Positions 8,899 through 17,659 of a DNA stretch of 64,000 nucleotides are shown in pieces. Under the pieces are notes generated by a model. That model did not search any database. It was not told where the DNA came from and saw nothing but the letters and a program-made list of their open reading frames with translations. A program made the translations under genes and the position numbers. Position 1 is the first letter of the stretch. Every line of letters begins with the position of its first letter. The stretch comes from Paenibacillus aceti (GTDB lineage: Bacteria; Bacillota; Bacilli; Paenibacillales; Paenibacillaceae): NCBI RefSeq assembly GCF_003614185.1, contig NZ_KZ987724.1, positions 2,862,171 through 2,926,170 of the forward strand, written 5' to 3'.

Positions 8899-11800
8899 CT
8901 ATTCCTTATTTCCGATGGCGATCCAGGTGATAAAACCGTAATTGACCTGACTATCCTTCAATCTGGATATTTCCACGGTGGCCATATCCGGGGCTCGATC
9001 CTTCAAAGTCACATAATAAGCGGGGTGATTCGCCATAGCGACGAGTACGTAGTGAGCATGATCGAAAGGTTCGTCGAACAGGATCGTGATCTCCGTCGAT
9101 TTCTCATAGCCCTGCAGCAGGAATGCCGACATGCCGAATTGCTGCACCGCTTGCTGACCCGAGACCGCCTGAATCGGATTAATGCTCAGATGCTCGGCTC
9201 CTACCGATTGTGGGGACAGATGGTTCGACGTGACCGCTCCATCAGCCAAATGGCGAGACTGGACGGATTCGTCGACCAGGTGATAGCCGAATATCGCGCC
9301 TTCCTCGATATGCTCAGAGCCGACAGCATGCTGCGACAGATGGTTCGACATGACCGTTCCGTCAGCCAAATGGCGGGACTGAACGGATTCATCCACTAGA
9401 TGGTAGCCGAATATCGCGCCTTCCTCGATATGCTCCGAACCGACGGCATGCTGCGACAGATGATTCGACATGACCGCTCCGTCAGCTAAATGCCGAGACT
9501 GAACGGATTCGTCGACCAGATGATAGCCGAATACCGCGCCTTCCTGAATATGCTCGGAGCCTACCGATTGCTGACGAAGAGCTTCAGAGTCTACCGAGTC
9601 ATCAAGCAGATGCTCACGGGAGATGGCTCCAGCCTGGATATTAGCCCCGCTGATTCCGCCTTCAGGCAGCAAACCTTCCGTTTTTAGCCCTTCGCTTAAA
9701 TGCCCATGTCCGACTGCTCCCGGTTGAAGATGCGTTGAGGCTATGACTCCTTCACCGATATGCTCACCCTCGACGCAGTTCTCGTTTAAATGGCGTGAGC
9801 TAATTACCTTCTCTGCCAGATGCTGCGGCTGCACCACGGCATCGGTCAGATGGGCGCTGTAGATAGAACTCGGCTGAAGATGGACTGAGCTCACCGACTG
9901 ATTCCTAAGCACTTCCGAATCGACCGCATGCTTCTGCAAATGCTTGCGGGTAATCGAATTATGCTGTATATCCTCGCCCTCAATGCCCTTCTGAGGCAGT
10001 AAGCCCTCCTGCTGGAGTTCCGTGGACAGATGCTTATGCGATACGGACTCGGGTTCAAGATGCTTCGCCCCCACTACCGCTTCGCCGATATGCCTAGCAT
10101 CAATGCTGCCTGCCTTCAAATGCCCGCCTTCGACCACTTCGCTTGCCAAATGCTTCGACTGGACGGCTTCCTCTGTCAGATGCAGGCTGAAGATGGAGTT
10201 AGCCTGCAGATGCACGGCTCCGACGGAATGGCTCTTCAGCACATCCGCATCCACGGCATTCTGCTCTAAATGCACCCGCCCGATCGAGCCAGGCTGCAGA
10301 TCCTTGCCGCTAAGCCCCTCCTGCGGGAGCAGCCCCTCTTGCTGAAGCTCCGTGGATAGATGGGCATGATGGATAGAACCACGGCGAATATGCGGTGAAC
10401 CGATCGCCGCTTCCTGGATGTGGGTATCATGCACGCTTCCCTCGGTCAAATGCTGGGCTCCGATCATCTTCGGAGTTAAATGCTGAGCCTGCACGGCTTC
10501 ATCCGCCAGATGATAGCCTTGCACCGATTTCAGCTTCAGATGCAGCGAGCCCACCGATTCATTCTGCAGCGCTTCATCATCTACCGCGCCTTTCTGCAGA
10601 TGCTGTCGGCTGATCGCCCCGACTTGCAGGCTTTTCCCGTCGATGCCGCCTTCGGGCAGGATGCCCTCACGCAGAATCGCTTCATCCAGCTGTACCTTCG
10701 AAATCGTCCCCGGCTGAATATGCTCTGCCGTTACCGATTGCTCCGCAAGCAGACTACTATCGATGATTCCCTTGCTCAAATGTCGGGACTGCACACTCTC
10801 GGCCGCCAAATGCTCGCTCTGCACGGAGGAAGCCGCAATATGCTGGCTCTGCACACTATGGGCCTGCAAATGCCCTATCCCTACGGAACCAAGCTGCAGC
10901 ACCTCACCGTCTACCGCACCCTTCTGCAGATGAGCGCGGCGGATCGACGAAGGCTGAATGTCCATACCACTGATCCCCGCCCCTGGCAGCAAGCCGCCTT
11001 CCTGCAGTTCTGCCGATAAATGCTCCAGCTTCACCGCTTGGGAAGCGATATGCTGCGAGTTGAGCACAGCACCTCCAATATGAACTCCCGTAACGCTTCC
11101 TTCCGCCAAATGCTTGGATTGGATAGCTGCTGCGGCAATTTTGTCAGAGGTGACCGCTTGATGCTGCAGCGCTTGCCCTGATACAGACTCCGCGGTAAAG
11201 TGCGATTCCCTCAGCACCCGATCCTGCAGATGGCTGGAATCGATCGTCTCAGGAGCTAGATGTCGGGATTGGACCGCGCCTTCCGCCAAGCCTTCCGCCG
11301 CCACGGCTCCCTGCGCCAAGTGCCGGGATTGGATGGCTGCCGGAGCAATTTTCGATGCGCCAACGCTTCCTTCCGCCAGCTTGCTGCTTGTGATCGACAA
11401 ATCTGTGATTTTATCGCTGCTTACACTCTCCGGCGACAGCTTCAAGGCAGTTACTGCGTGATCCTGTAAATGATAAGAGAAGACGGCCCCCTTATTCAGA
11501 TGGTCCTCCCGGATTGAATCCTTCTGCAGCTGCCCACTGCCGACGCTGTTCTCGGCCAAATGATGCTGCTGAATCGATTCATCCGCAATATGACGGGACA
11601 GCACCTGATTGTCACCGATCACTCTGCTGGTCACTACGCCCCGCGCTAATTTATTCTCGGTTATACTGGCATCCGCTATATGCTTAGTCTCGACGCTTCC
11701 CGACTGCAAATGTCTCTCTGCAATGGATTCCTCTGCGATATGATCCCCTGAGATCGCCTCGAAGTCGATCTTATCGCCCGTAACAGCTGCGCTAGTGATA

Positions 11801-13245
11801 TGCCATTCCTGAATCGTGCCCTGAGAGATATGGTCGCGATGCACCGAGCCCTGCTGCAGATGGGATGCATTAATCGTACCGGCTGCGATCTGCGGCCCTT
11901 GTACAGCGCCCTTGGCCAAATGCCGAGTGAGCACAGATTCTTCCGCCAGCTTATGAGGCAGTATGCTCTGATCGGCAATTTTTGAAGATGTCACCGCCTG
12001 TTCAACGATTTGCGAGGTTCCGACGGACTGGTCAGCCAGCTTGGTAGAAGTGATGATCCGATCAGCCAGATGACTGCCCTTGATCTCACCGCTGCCGATC
12101 TGTTCCTCCCGGACGCTTCCGGCTTGCAGATGAGCGTTCTCGATCGCGTCAGGGACGATATGCTGCGCCTCGACCACCTGCTCGCCAAGATGATGCCCAG
12201 CCACGCTTCCCTTCTCAAGCTGCTCAGATCCTACGCTGGAAGGAGCCAAATGCTCCTTCTCAATCAGTCCTGGAGGCAGATTATGAACCGTGATGGCATT
12301 CTCGGCCAAGTGGCGGCTTTCAATCACTCCATCCTGCAGCTTGGCTCCCGTTACTGCGCCATCCCGCAGCTTCATGGAGGTTACAGCGCCATCCCCCAGT
12401 TTGGACGCATCCACCGCTCCATTCGCAATGTGATAGGAGTGTATGGTTCCGCTGCGCAGCTTATCGGCCGTAACCGCCTGATCCTGGATCAGATCCGTCG
12501 TCACAATCCATTCCCGCAAATGACGGCTCTCGATCGAGCCATCCGCAAGCTTCTCCCCGCCGATCACGCCATCCCCGAGCTTATCAGCCGTGATGCTGCC
12601 ATCCTCCAGCTTGCTTCCACTGATGGAGCGCTCGCGGATCTTGCGTCCCTCGATAGCCCCATCCACCAGATGATCGGCGGTAATAGAGCTGGCCGCAATC
12701 TTGGAAGCATTTACGGCCGCTTCGGCGATCTTGATGCTGCTCACCGCATAATCCGCAATCCAGGCGGTACCGATTGCTCCATGCTTAATCTTGGTCGAGT
12801 CAACCGCAAATGGAGCAATTTTATCGCCAGTAACCGAGGAATTGGATAGATCATCCGTGTAAATAATGCCTTTCTCAAGCTGAGAAGCCCTCTTCTCCTG
12901 CAGAGCTTCCCTTACGATTTGATCATGCCTTGCCGTCTGCTCAGCCGCTTTCTCCCTAGCATCTTGCTCTCTGGATTCCTTCGATCTGCTACTCTGCTCA
13001 GACTTCTCCCTGGTGTGGGAGCCTTGTTCTCGCTTCTCTTCCAACCTGTCGTCTTCAACCTTGACCATAGCAAGAGACTGATGGAGCTTAACCTCCTGCT
13101 CCTCCTGCGGGCTCTCGGTCTTGACGGAATTCAGCAGCTTCAGTTCATTCTTATCCGGGTTATCCACGAAGTATAGCGAGTTTTTAGACCTGCTTTGTTT
13201 CGCGGTTTTTGTTCGCTTTTTCAGAGCCGTCCTCCCCTTTGCCAA
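8899..13245 (-). CDS. Giant decapeptide-repeat fibre-like protein with WIAIG-ending tail
   Basis: This 1448-residue protein has no recognised enzyme domain. Residues 1-130 are highly charged (Lys/Arg/Glu-rich) and have no signal peptide. Residues about 132-1370 are roughly 120 ten-residue repeats of the form [K/H][L/I]xxx[A/S/G][V/I]xxx, for example KLADGSIESR and HLADGAVMSN. Early repeats start mostly with Lys and later ones mostly with His. The last 80 residues form a distinct globular domain (EITILFDEPFDHAHYVLVAM, ending FITWIAIGNKE) that recalls H-type-lectin-like tail-fibre ends; such proteins are known from Paenibacillus as WIAG-tail proteins. Spore-surface or fibre use is inference. 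The frame opens with TTG at 13245, but a strong GGGGAGG (13237-13231) sits 6 bases before an in-frame CTG at 13224, so the true start may be there. Confidence 0.85.
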   Translation of the reverse strand: MAKGRTALKKRTKTAKQSRSKNSLYFVDNPDKNELKLLNSVKTESPQEEQEVKLHQSLAMVKVEDDRLEEKREQGSHTREKSEQSSRSKESREQDAREKAAEQTARHDQIVREALQEKRASQLEKGIIYTDDLSNSSVTGDKIAPFAVDSTKIKHGAIGTAWIADYAVSSIKIAEAAVNASKIAASSITADHLVDGAIEGRKIRERSISGSKLEDGSITADKLGDGVIGGEKLADGSIESRHLREWIVTTDLIQDQAVTADKLRSGTIHSYHIANGAVDASKLGDGAVTSMKLRDGAVTGAKLQDGVIESRHLAENAITVHNLPPGLIEKEHLAPSSVGSEQLEKGSVAGHHLGEQVVEAQHIVPDAIENAHLQAGSVREEQIGSGEIKGSHLADRIITSTKLADQSVGTSQIVEQAVTSSKIADQSILPHKLAEESVLTRHLAKGAVQGPQIAAGTINASHLQQGSVHRDHISQGTIQEWHITSAAVTGDKIDFEAISGDHIAEESIAERHLQSGSVETKHIADASITENKLARGVVTSRVIGDNQVLSRHIADESIQQHHLAENSVGSGQLQKDSIREDHLNKGAVFSYHLQDHAVTALKLSPESVSSDKITDLSITSSKLAEGSVGASKIAPAAIQSRHLAQGAVAAEGLAEGAVQSRHLAPETIDSSHLQDRVLRESHFTAESVSGQALQHQAVTSDKIAAAAIQSKHLAEGSVTGVHIGGAVLNSQHIASQAVKLEHLSAELQEGGLLPGAGISGMDIQPSSIRRAHLQKGAVDGEVLQLGSVGIGHLQAHSVQSQHIAASSVQSEHLAAESVQSRHLSKGIIDSSLLAEQSVTAEHIQPGTISKVQLDEAILREGILPEGGIDGKSLQVGAISRQHLQKGAVDDEALQNESVGSLHLKLKSVQGYHLADEAVQAQHLTPKMIGAQHLTEGSVHDTHIQEAAIGSPHIRRGSIHHAHLSTELQQEGLLPQEGLSGKDLQPGSIGRVHLEQNAVDADVLKSHSVGAVHLQANSIFSLHLTEEAVQSKHLASEVVEGGHLKAGSIDARHIGEAVVGAKHLEPESVSHKHLSTELQQEGLLPQKGIEGEDIQHNSITRKHLQKHAVDSEVLRNQSVSSVHLQPSSIYSAHLTDAVVQPQHLAEKVISSRHLNENCVEGEHIGEGVIASTHLQPGAVGHGHLSEGLKTEGLLPEGGISGANIQAGAISREHLLDDSVDSEALRQQSVGSEHIQEGAVFGYHLVDESVQSRHLADGAVMSNHLSQHAVGSEHIEEGAIFGYHLVDESVQSRHLADGTVMSNHLSQHAVGSEHIEEGAIFGYHLVDESVQSRHLADGAVTSNHLSPQSVGAEHLSINPIQAVSGQQAVQQFGMSAFLLQGYEKSTEITILFDEPFDHAHYVLVAMANHPAYYVTLKDRAPDMATVEISRLKDSQVNYGFITWIAIGNKE
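9181..9560 (-). repeat. Three near-identical 120-bp tandem repeats inside the giant gene
   Basis: Blocks beginning near 9181, 9301 and 9421 are almost the same at DNA level. Each encodes a 40-residue unit with SEHIEEGAIFGYHLVDESVQ followed by SRHLADG and SNHLS. The near-identity implies recent duplication compared with the more divergent repeats upstream. Confidence 0.9.
9600..11030 (-). repeat. Five ~330-bp super-repeats inside the giant gene
   Basis: The interruption EGLLPxxGIxG (also seen as GGLLPGAGISG and EGILPEGGIDG) recurs near 9665, 9996, 10326, 10660 and 10983, a spacing of about 323-334 bp. Each is followed by DIQ, SI, R, HLQK and AVD-type decapeptides, so about eleven decapeptides form one higher-order unit of about 110 residues. 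Confidence 0.85.
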
Positions 13246-13263
13246 AAGATGAATCTACTTAGG

Positions 13264-13292
13264 CATCATATGCGGACAGTTAGGCACCTGTC
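13264..13292 (-). promoter_or_regulatory. Possible sporulation (SigK-like) promoter of the giant gene
   Basis: On the minus strand GACA (13292-13289) is followed after about 17 bases by CATATGATG. The SigK consensus as I know it is AC, 16-17 bases, CATAnnnTA. The match is short and could be chance. The start point would be about 15-20 bases before the TTG. Confidence 0.3.
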
Positions 13293-13377
13293 ACAGCAAC
13301 TAGCGCGACTTCGCAAGCTTTCCTCTTATTTTTTGCGTTACCGCCCCTGAAACTGCATTTATGAATTTTATTTTTCA

Positions 13378-14802
13378 TCATTTCATGAGCCTAGTGTCGC
13401 CCGCCTGAATGCGGAATGAGAGAGGGAAACTTATCATGACAAGGAACAATTGGAGGGATAACGCCAGCAGAATTCCCGTCAGCAGCCCCAACTGCAAGCT
13501 CTGGCTGATGGCAATCAGCGCGCCGCCGATCCCGATGCTCATCCCTGGGCCGAAGGCATCCGTGAATTGCAGACTGGCGGAGACTTCTCCTTCTTCTCCC
13601 CCCTTGGCATGCTGCAGAGCGAGCGCTCCCGTGGTTGGATGGGCCAGACCGATCCCGAAGCCCATGAACATTTGCGATAAAAGTGAATAGATGATTCCGC
13701 CCTTAGGCAAAGCGATAGCCAGAATGACTGCGATTAATCCTATCATCATGAGACAAATGCCGATCGTCACCCGTCTGTTCCGTCCCGTGCCCTGATCCTT
13801 GGCATCCAGCTTGGACTGCAGCCATGCCGCTAGCGACCAGCTTAATGAGCCTGCGGCCACAATTAATCCAGCCAGATCTGCAGGCAGCTTTTTCACTTCC
13901 GTTAAGGCCAGCACGACATAGCTCTCTGTCGCCGTATAACAGGCGTTGAACAAGCCCCTTGAAGCAATGATTGCAGGCAAGCCTCTGCTCGCGCGGAAAG
14001 TCCCCTTAGGCAACAGCTTGCGCAAGGGCTGAATCATGATGCACACGCCTACTACGGCAAGCAGGATACCTTTCAAATCGGTGATATAGCCCAAGCCACT
14101 GAGCAGCATCCCTGTCCCAATGGCCAGCAATATTGCCCAGCCTTCCTTACGGACACGGGTTCCCCTGGCTGCTCTCTTTTTCCGTTCCTTATCCTTCAAC
14201 GAGAATTTGCGAAAAGCCGGGAGCGTCAGCACGACCGCCAAGCCGATAAAAGGCAGCACCAGCCAAAACACAAATCTCCAGGATGAGCGCTCAGCGACAA
14301 ACCCGGCGATATAAGGGCCGAGCAAGGCGGGCAGGATATACGCACTTGAGAACATCGCCAGGACCTTCGTTCTTAGCTGATCGGGATAGCCCAGGGTAAT
14401 GCTGTAGTACACACATGTAATGATTGCCCCTGCACCTAACCCCTGAAATAGTCGCCCGATGATCAGCATGACCATATTGATGGAGGTGGCCGCGATTACA
14501 ATCCCGGCCACGAAGAAGAGAATCGCGGTAATAAAGGAGGCGAATACGCCATGCTTATCGATCCGCTGGCCGGTGACCATCGTGCCGACAATTTGGGCGA
14601 GAAGAAAAGCGCTAAAAATCCAGCCGAATAAATGAAGGCCATTTAGCTTTTGCGCCAGGCCTGGAGCTATTGTAGTGATCGCGAGCCCTTCAAAGGCTAC
14701 GGTCGTTACAGCAAGAATAATTCCGATCGTCAGTTTCCTGTAGCGGGCACCCAGTACCCCGGTTTCTTTTGTCGTTGTCCCCATATTTCTATTCTCCTTC
14801 AT
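13378..14802 (-). CDS. Major facilitator superfamily (drug efflux type) transporter
   Basis: This is a 474-residue multi-pass membrane transporter. Hydrophobic segments run from about residue 25 to 465, with a basic cytoplasmic loop in the middle (KDKERKKRAARGTRVRKEG, about 203-221). The N-half carries GQRIDKHG after the second segment (loop 2-3 motif of the superfamily), GRLFQGLGAGAI, and a motif-C-like stretch in segment 5 (SSAYILPALLGPYIAG), pointing to the proton-driven drug antiporters. The substrate cannot be read from sequence. It sits alone between the repeat protein and a DUF2339 gene; no terminator was found in the 132-bp gap after it. Confidence 0.88.
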   Translation of the reverse strand: MKENRNMGTTTKETGVLGARYRKLTIGIILAVTTVAFEGLAITTIAPGLAQKLNGLHLFGWIFSAFLLAQIVGTMVTGQRIDKHGVFASFITAILFFVAGIVIAATSINMVMLIIGRLFQGLGAGAIITCVYYSITLGYPDQLRTKVLAMFSSAYILPALLGPYIAGFVAERSSWRFVFWLVLPFIGLAVVLTLPAFRKFSLKDKERKKRAARGTRVRKEGWAILLAIGTGMLLSGLGYITDLKGILLAVVGVCIMIQPLRKLLPKGTFRASRGLPAIIASRGLFNACYTATESYVVLALTEVKKLPADLAGLIVAAGSLSWSLAAWLQSKLDAKDQGTGRNRRVTIGICLMMIGLIAVILAIALPKGGIIYSLLSQMFMGFGIGLAHPTTGALALQHAKGGEEGEVSASLQFTDAFGPGMSIGIGGALIAISQSLQLGLLTGILLALSLQLFLVMISFPLSFRIQAGDTRLMK

Positions 14803-14887
14803 ATTGCTACCTTGTCATACTTACGCAATAATCCTATGAAATGTTATACGGGGACTTACACACCGAAATTCCTGCGATCATCCGTCA

Positions 14888-14906
14888 GAGCTCTAACGAA
14901 ACTCCA
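14888..14906. repeat. Fragment of the TAACGAAAC interspersed repeat
   Basis: The 19 bases GAGCTCTAACGAAACTCCA are identical to the left edge of the repeat at 62116-62134. They lie in the gap between the DUF2339 stop (14914) and the MFS start (14802). Confidence 0.6.
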
Positions 14907-14913
14907 CAGGCAT

Positions 14914-17472
14914 CTACACATTTTCCTCATGTGACTGAGGCTCTACTGGTTTCTCAGCGCGCAGCAGCCTGCTCGATACCCTCTGATAGAGGTAGGATAT
15001 ACCCAATAGCAGCAGGCCGAAGCTGAAATAGGCGATTATTTTGCTGCCGGTCGTCATCAGGGACAGGTCGTAGAGCAGCATTTTTCCGGTAGACAATAAG
15101 GTTAACCCCAGACCCATCCGACGGATGAACACATATCTGTTGCGGAACCCGTAAGCGATATAAGCAATCGCGAGCAGGAGATAGACCAGGCTGAATAGCC
15201 AGCTGACATCTCCCAGCCTGAACTGAATAGCGAGGAAGACGGTTGAGATGGCGAATAAATAGACACCGAGACATACCGGAATCCATTCCAGCCCTAAGGC
15301 CCGACGGCCGAGAATACGCAGCAGCAAATCACGCCCGCTGAAGAAGATAAACACGTTGAATACGATCAGAATCACGAGCGCCATATAATTCTCCGCCGAA
15401 TTATATTCTCCATGCGCATTTAATGCCGGTATGCCCAGCGTGACCCCGAGACACATCACATAGCCAATAGCGTGCAGACTACGGCTATAATACTTGATTA
15501 CTGTATCGTACAATATCCTGGCCTTCATCAATCCGTAGGCTAGCCCGATCGTCACAGACGCAAAGAGCAGCCAATGATAGAAGTGGTATAGAATCGCATT
15601 CACAGGCATAATCGCCTCATAAATTCGATTCATTTCATATAGTAGATAGAACCAAATATTGAACGCAGCGATATATTTCAGGATAGCTAGCAGCGTCAGC
15701 TCGGATCGTCTGTATTGCTTCATCTCTTGCTCGGCCTGAAGACGGACGCCGTAGAAGCAGACCAACCCCAGCAGCCCCAACGAGATGAGACTATATTTCC
15801 AGGCAAAATCAAGCTCGGATTCCACGAACAGCCCCGCCATTATATCGACGAGTACAAATGCGCCCATCGTCAGCGCCACAACGCCCCAGCCAATTCTCTC
15901 CACCAGCTTCGAACGCTGCAAATGCCCCAGCACCGAGAACACGATACCCTCGATCAGCCAACCCAGAGACATATAGCTGACCCCGAACTGGAACGGGATA
16001 ATCAACAAGGAGAAGGTAAGAGAGGTACCATAGAACAGTAACCGCGTCTCGATCTCCTTCTCCAGATACTTGCGGTTGAACCGACCCAGCCCGTAGTAAA
16101 CCAGACAGAATATGAGTGCGAGCAGGCCTCTGAGCTGCCCCCAGCCCGCCTTGTCGAACAAGCTGTACAGTATATTGCAGCTAATGAGCGTATTTAAGGC
16201 CAGCAAGGAGAAATCAAGCCAATTCAGCTTGGATTTATAACGGAATGGCACCCATAGCGTTATGCCGAGATACATCATAAAGGTGATAAGCGCATAAATG
16301 ATCGCGACGACTGTTAAATCCGCCAAACTTACGAGAATTAACATCGATAGAGTATTCAAGCCGAAGCTGATATAATGCACGATGGGCCAGCGTTTTTGGA
16401 AGGAAATAAGCAGGATTAGCGCGTTCAGCAGGAATAAATACCCCATTGCCACATATACCGCACTTCCTTCCAATCCATAGGCCAACAGGTAGGAGAAGAA
16501 AGGAAGATAGCCCCCCACCAGTCCGAAGGAACAGATGGTCTTCGATTGATAGCGCAATGATAACAATGCGGCGACGGCGGTTATTAGTACCGATACTGCC
16601 ATCCCCAGCGCTAAATTGATAATCTCCAGCAGGAAGTAACTATAGAACACAGAGCCATAAAGTACCGAGATCCCGCCCCCTAGCAATCCGAGAGCAAAAA
16701 CCTGCTTATTTTTACGGAACAGCCACTCTCCCCCGGCCAGCATCAACAGCCCCAAGGCAAAGAAGACCGCCCCCTTCGTGTATTCATTGAACCAGTTCGC
16801 ATATGTATATTTGAATGCCGCCCCCATCCCAATAATGAGCAGCAGAATTCCCAGCTTATTAATCCAGTTCAGACCGATCTTCATCTCAAGCTGATTCTGC
16901 TTGACACGGCGCTGTATCGTATGTTCGTCAATTCCTTCCAGTTCTAAGGTCCGGTAACCGTCCGTAGCCTCTTCATAAATTAACCGCTCCTGCTCATATA
17001 CACGCTGACGATGCTGCTGGATCATTTGATGAACTTCATTCTGGACGTCGTCCAGTTTAGCCGTAATGATCTGCTTATCGGCCTGGAAATGCCGCTGAGC
17101 CTGTTCATACAACTGCTGAATTCTCTGCCTGCTCGTATACTCAAGTGACTGAAGCCGATTCAAATGGTGATGAGCAGCCGAGGTAAAATAGGTATTCATC
17201 TTCTCCTGAGACACTCTGATGAACTGCAGCTTCTCATCCAGAATCTGCTCGGCTAATGCCTGGCGGAGCCCGCCATTCTCCTGCTCCAATTGCCGCAGCC
17301 TGCTCTCCATAGCTGTTACTTGCTGCTTAAACTCCTCATAATCACGCCTAAGCGTCGCATTTTCCTGCACCAGGTCACTGGACTCATATTCTTGTAGCAA
17401 TATTTCATAGTCCTGGGCAAGCATCTTCTGATGATCACGAATCATATTGAGGCGATCCTTGAAATCCTCCAT
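14914..17472 (-). CDS. DUF2339 polytopic membrane protein with N-terminal coiled coil
   Basis: This is an 852-residue protein of unknown function. Residues 1-190 are charged and heptad-like (LRRDYEEFKQQVTAMESRLR, QQHRQRVYEQERL), predicted coiled coil in the cytoplasm. After EMKIGLNWINKLGILLLIIG (about 195) come some 20 or more hydrophobic segments out to about residue 830, the usual DUF2339 layout. No catalytic motif is visible. It lies 187 bp after bdbC with a terminator between them, so it has its own transcript. The family is widespread but not functionally assigned as far as I know. Confidence 0.85.
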   Translation of the reverse strand: MEDFKDRLNMIRDHQKMLAQDYEILLQEYESSDLVQENATLRRDYEEFKQQVTAMESRLRQLEQENGGLRQALAEQILDEKLQFIRVSQEKMNTYFTSAAHHHLNRLQSLEYTSRQRIQQLYEQAQRHFQADKQIITAKLDDVQNEVHQMIQQHRQRVYEQERLIYEEATDGYRTLELEGIDEHTIQRRVKQNQLEMKIGLNWINKLGILLLIIGMGAAFKYTYANWFNEYTKGAVFFALGLLMLAGGEWLFRKNKQVFALGLLGGGISVLYGSVFYSYFLLEIINLALGMAVSVLITAVAALLSLRYQSKTICSFGLVGGYLPFFSYLLAYGLEGSAVYVAMGYLFLLNALILLISFQKRWPIVHYISFGLNTLSMLILVSLADLTVVAIIYALITFMMYLGITLWVPFRYKSKLNWLDFSLLALNTLISCNILYSLFDKAGWGQLRGLLALIFCLVYYGLGRFNRKYLEKEIETRLLFYGTSLTFSLLIIPFQFGVSYMSLGWLIEGIVFSVLGHLQRSKLVERIGWGVVALTMGAFVLVDIMAGLFVESELDFAWKYSLISLGLLGLVCFYGVRLQAEQEMKQYRRSELTLLAILKYIAAFNIWFYLLYEMNRIYEAIMPVNAILYHFYHWLLFASVTIGLAYGLMKARILYDTVIKYYSRSLHAIGYVMCLGVTLGIPALNAHGEYNSAENYMALVILIVFNVFIFFSGRDLLLRILGRRALGLEWIPVCLGVYLFAISTVFLAIQFRLGDVSWLFSLVYLLLAIAYIAYGFRNRYVFIRRMGLGLTLLSTGKMLLYDLSLMTTGSKIIAYFSFGLLLLGISYLYQRVSSRLLRAEKPVEPQSHEENV

Positions 17473-17592
17473 TTCATCCTCCTTCTACTTCTAGATCAGG
17501 TTCAATCTATATCTTACTATAGGACTCCGTTATACTCCATAAATTTCCTTTTAATTCTTGCTGAATATGATTGAAATTCCGACTTGGGCAGC

Positions 17593-17616
17593 AAAAAAGG
17601 GAGAGTAACGTCTCCC
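17593..17616 (-). terminator. Terminator after bdbC
   Basis: GGGAGA (17599-17604) pairs with TCTCCC (17611-17616). On the minus strand the stem is followed by TTTTTT. It sits between bdbC and the DUF2339 gene. Confidence 0.8.
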
Positions 17617-17659
17617 CCTCAAAAGATCATTCATCTATGAAGCTAAATAGAAGCAAAAT

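Noticed and set aside
10022-12849. Several long plus-strand frames (for example 10480-11019 and 12010-12849) opposite the giant gene
   Set aside because: The 30-bp period keeps other frames open by chance; their products are shadows of the decapeptide repeat.
8899-13245. CRISPR-like regular spacing
   Set aside because: The periodicity is that of a coding decapeptide, there is no constant repeat with unique spacers, and no cas gene is nearby.
8899-13245. Prophage tail-fibre gene
   Set aside because: The repeats and tail resemble fibres, but no capsid, terminase, integrase or other phage gene is adjacent; neighbours are ordinary chromosomal genes.
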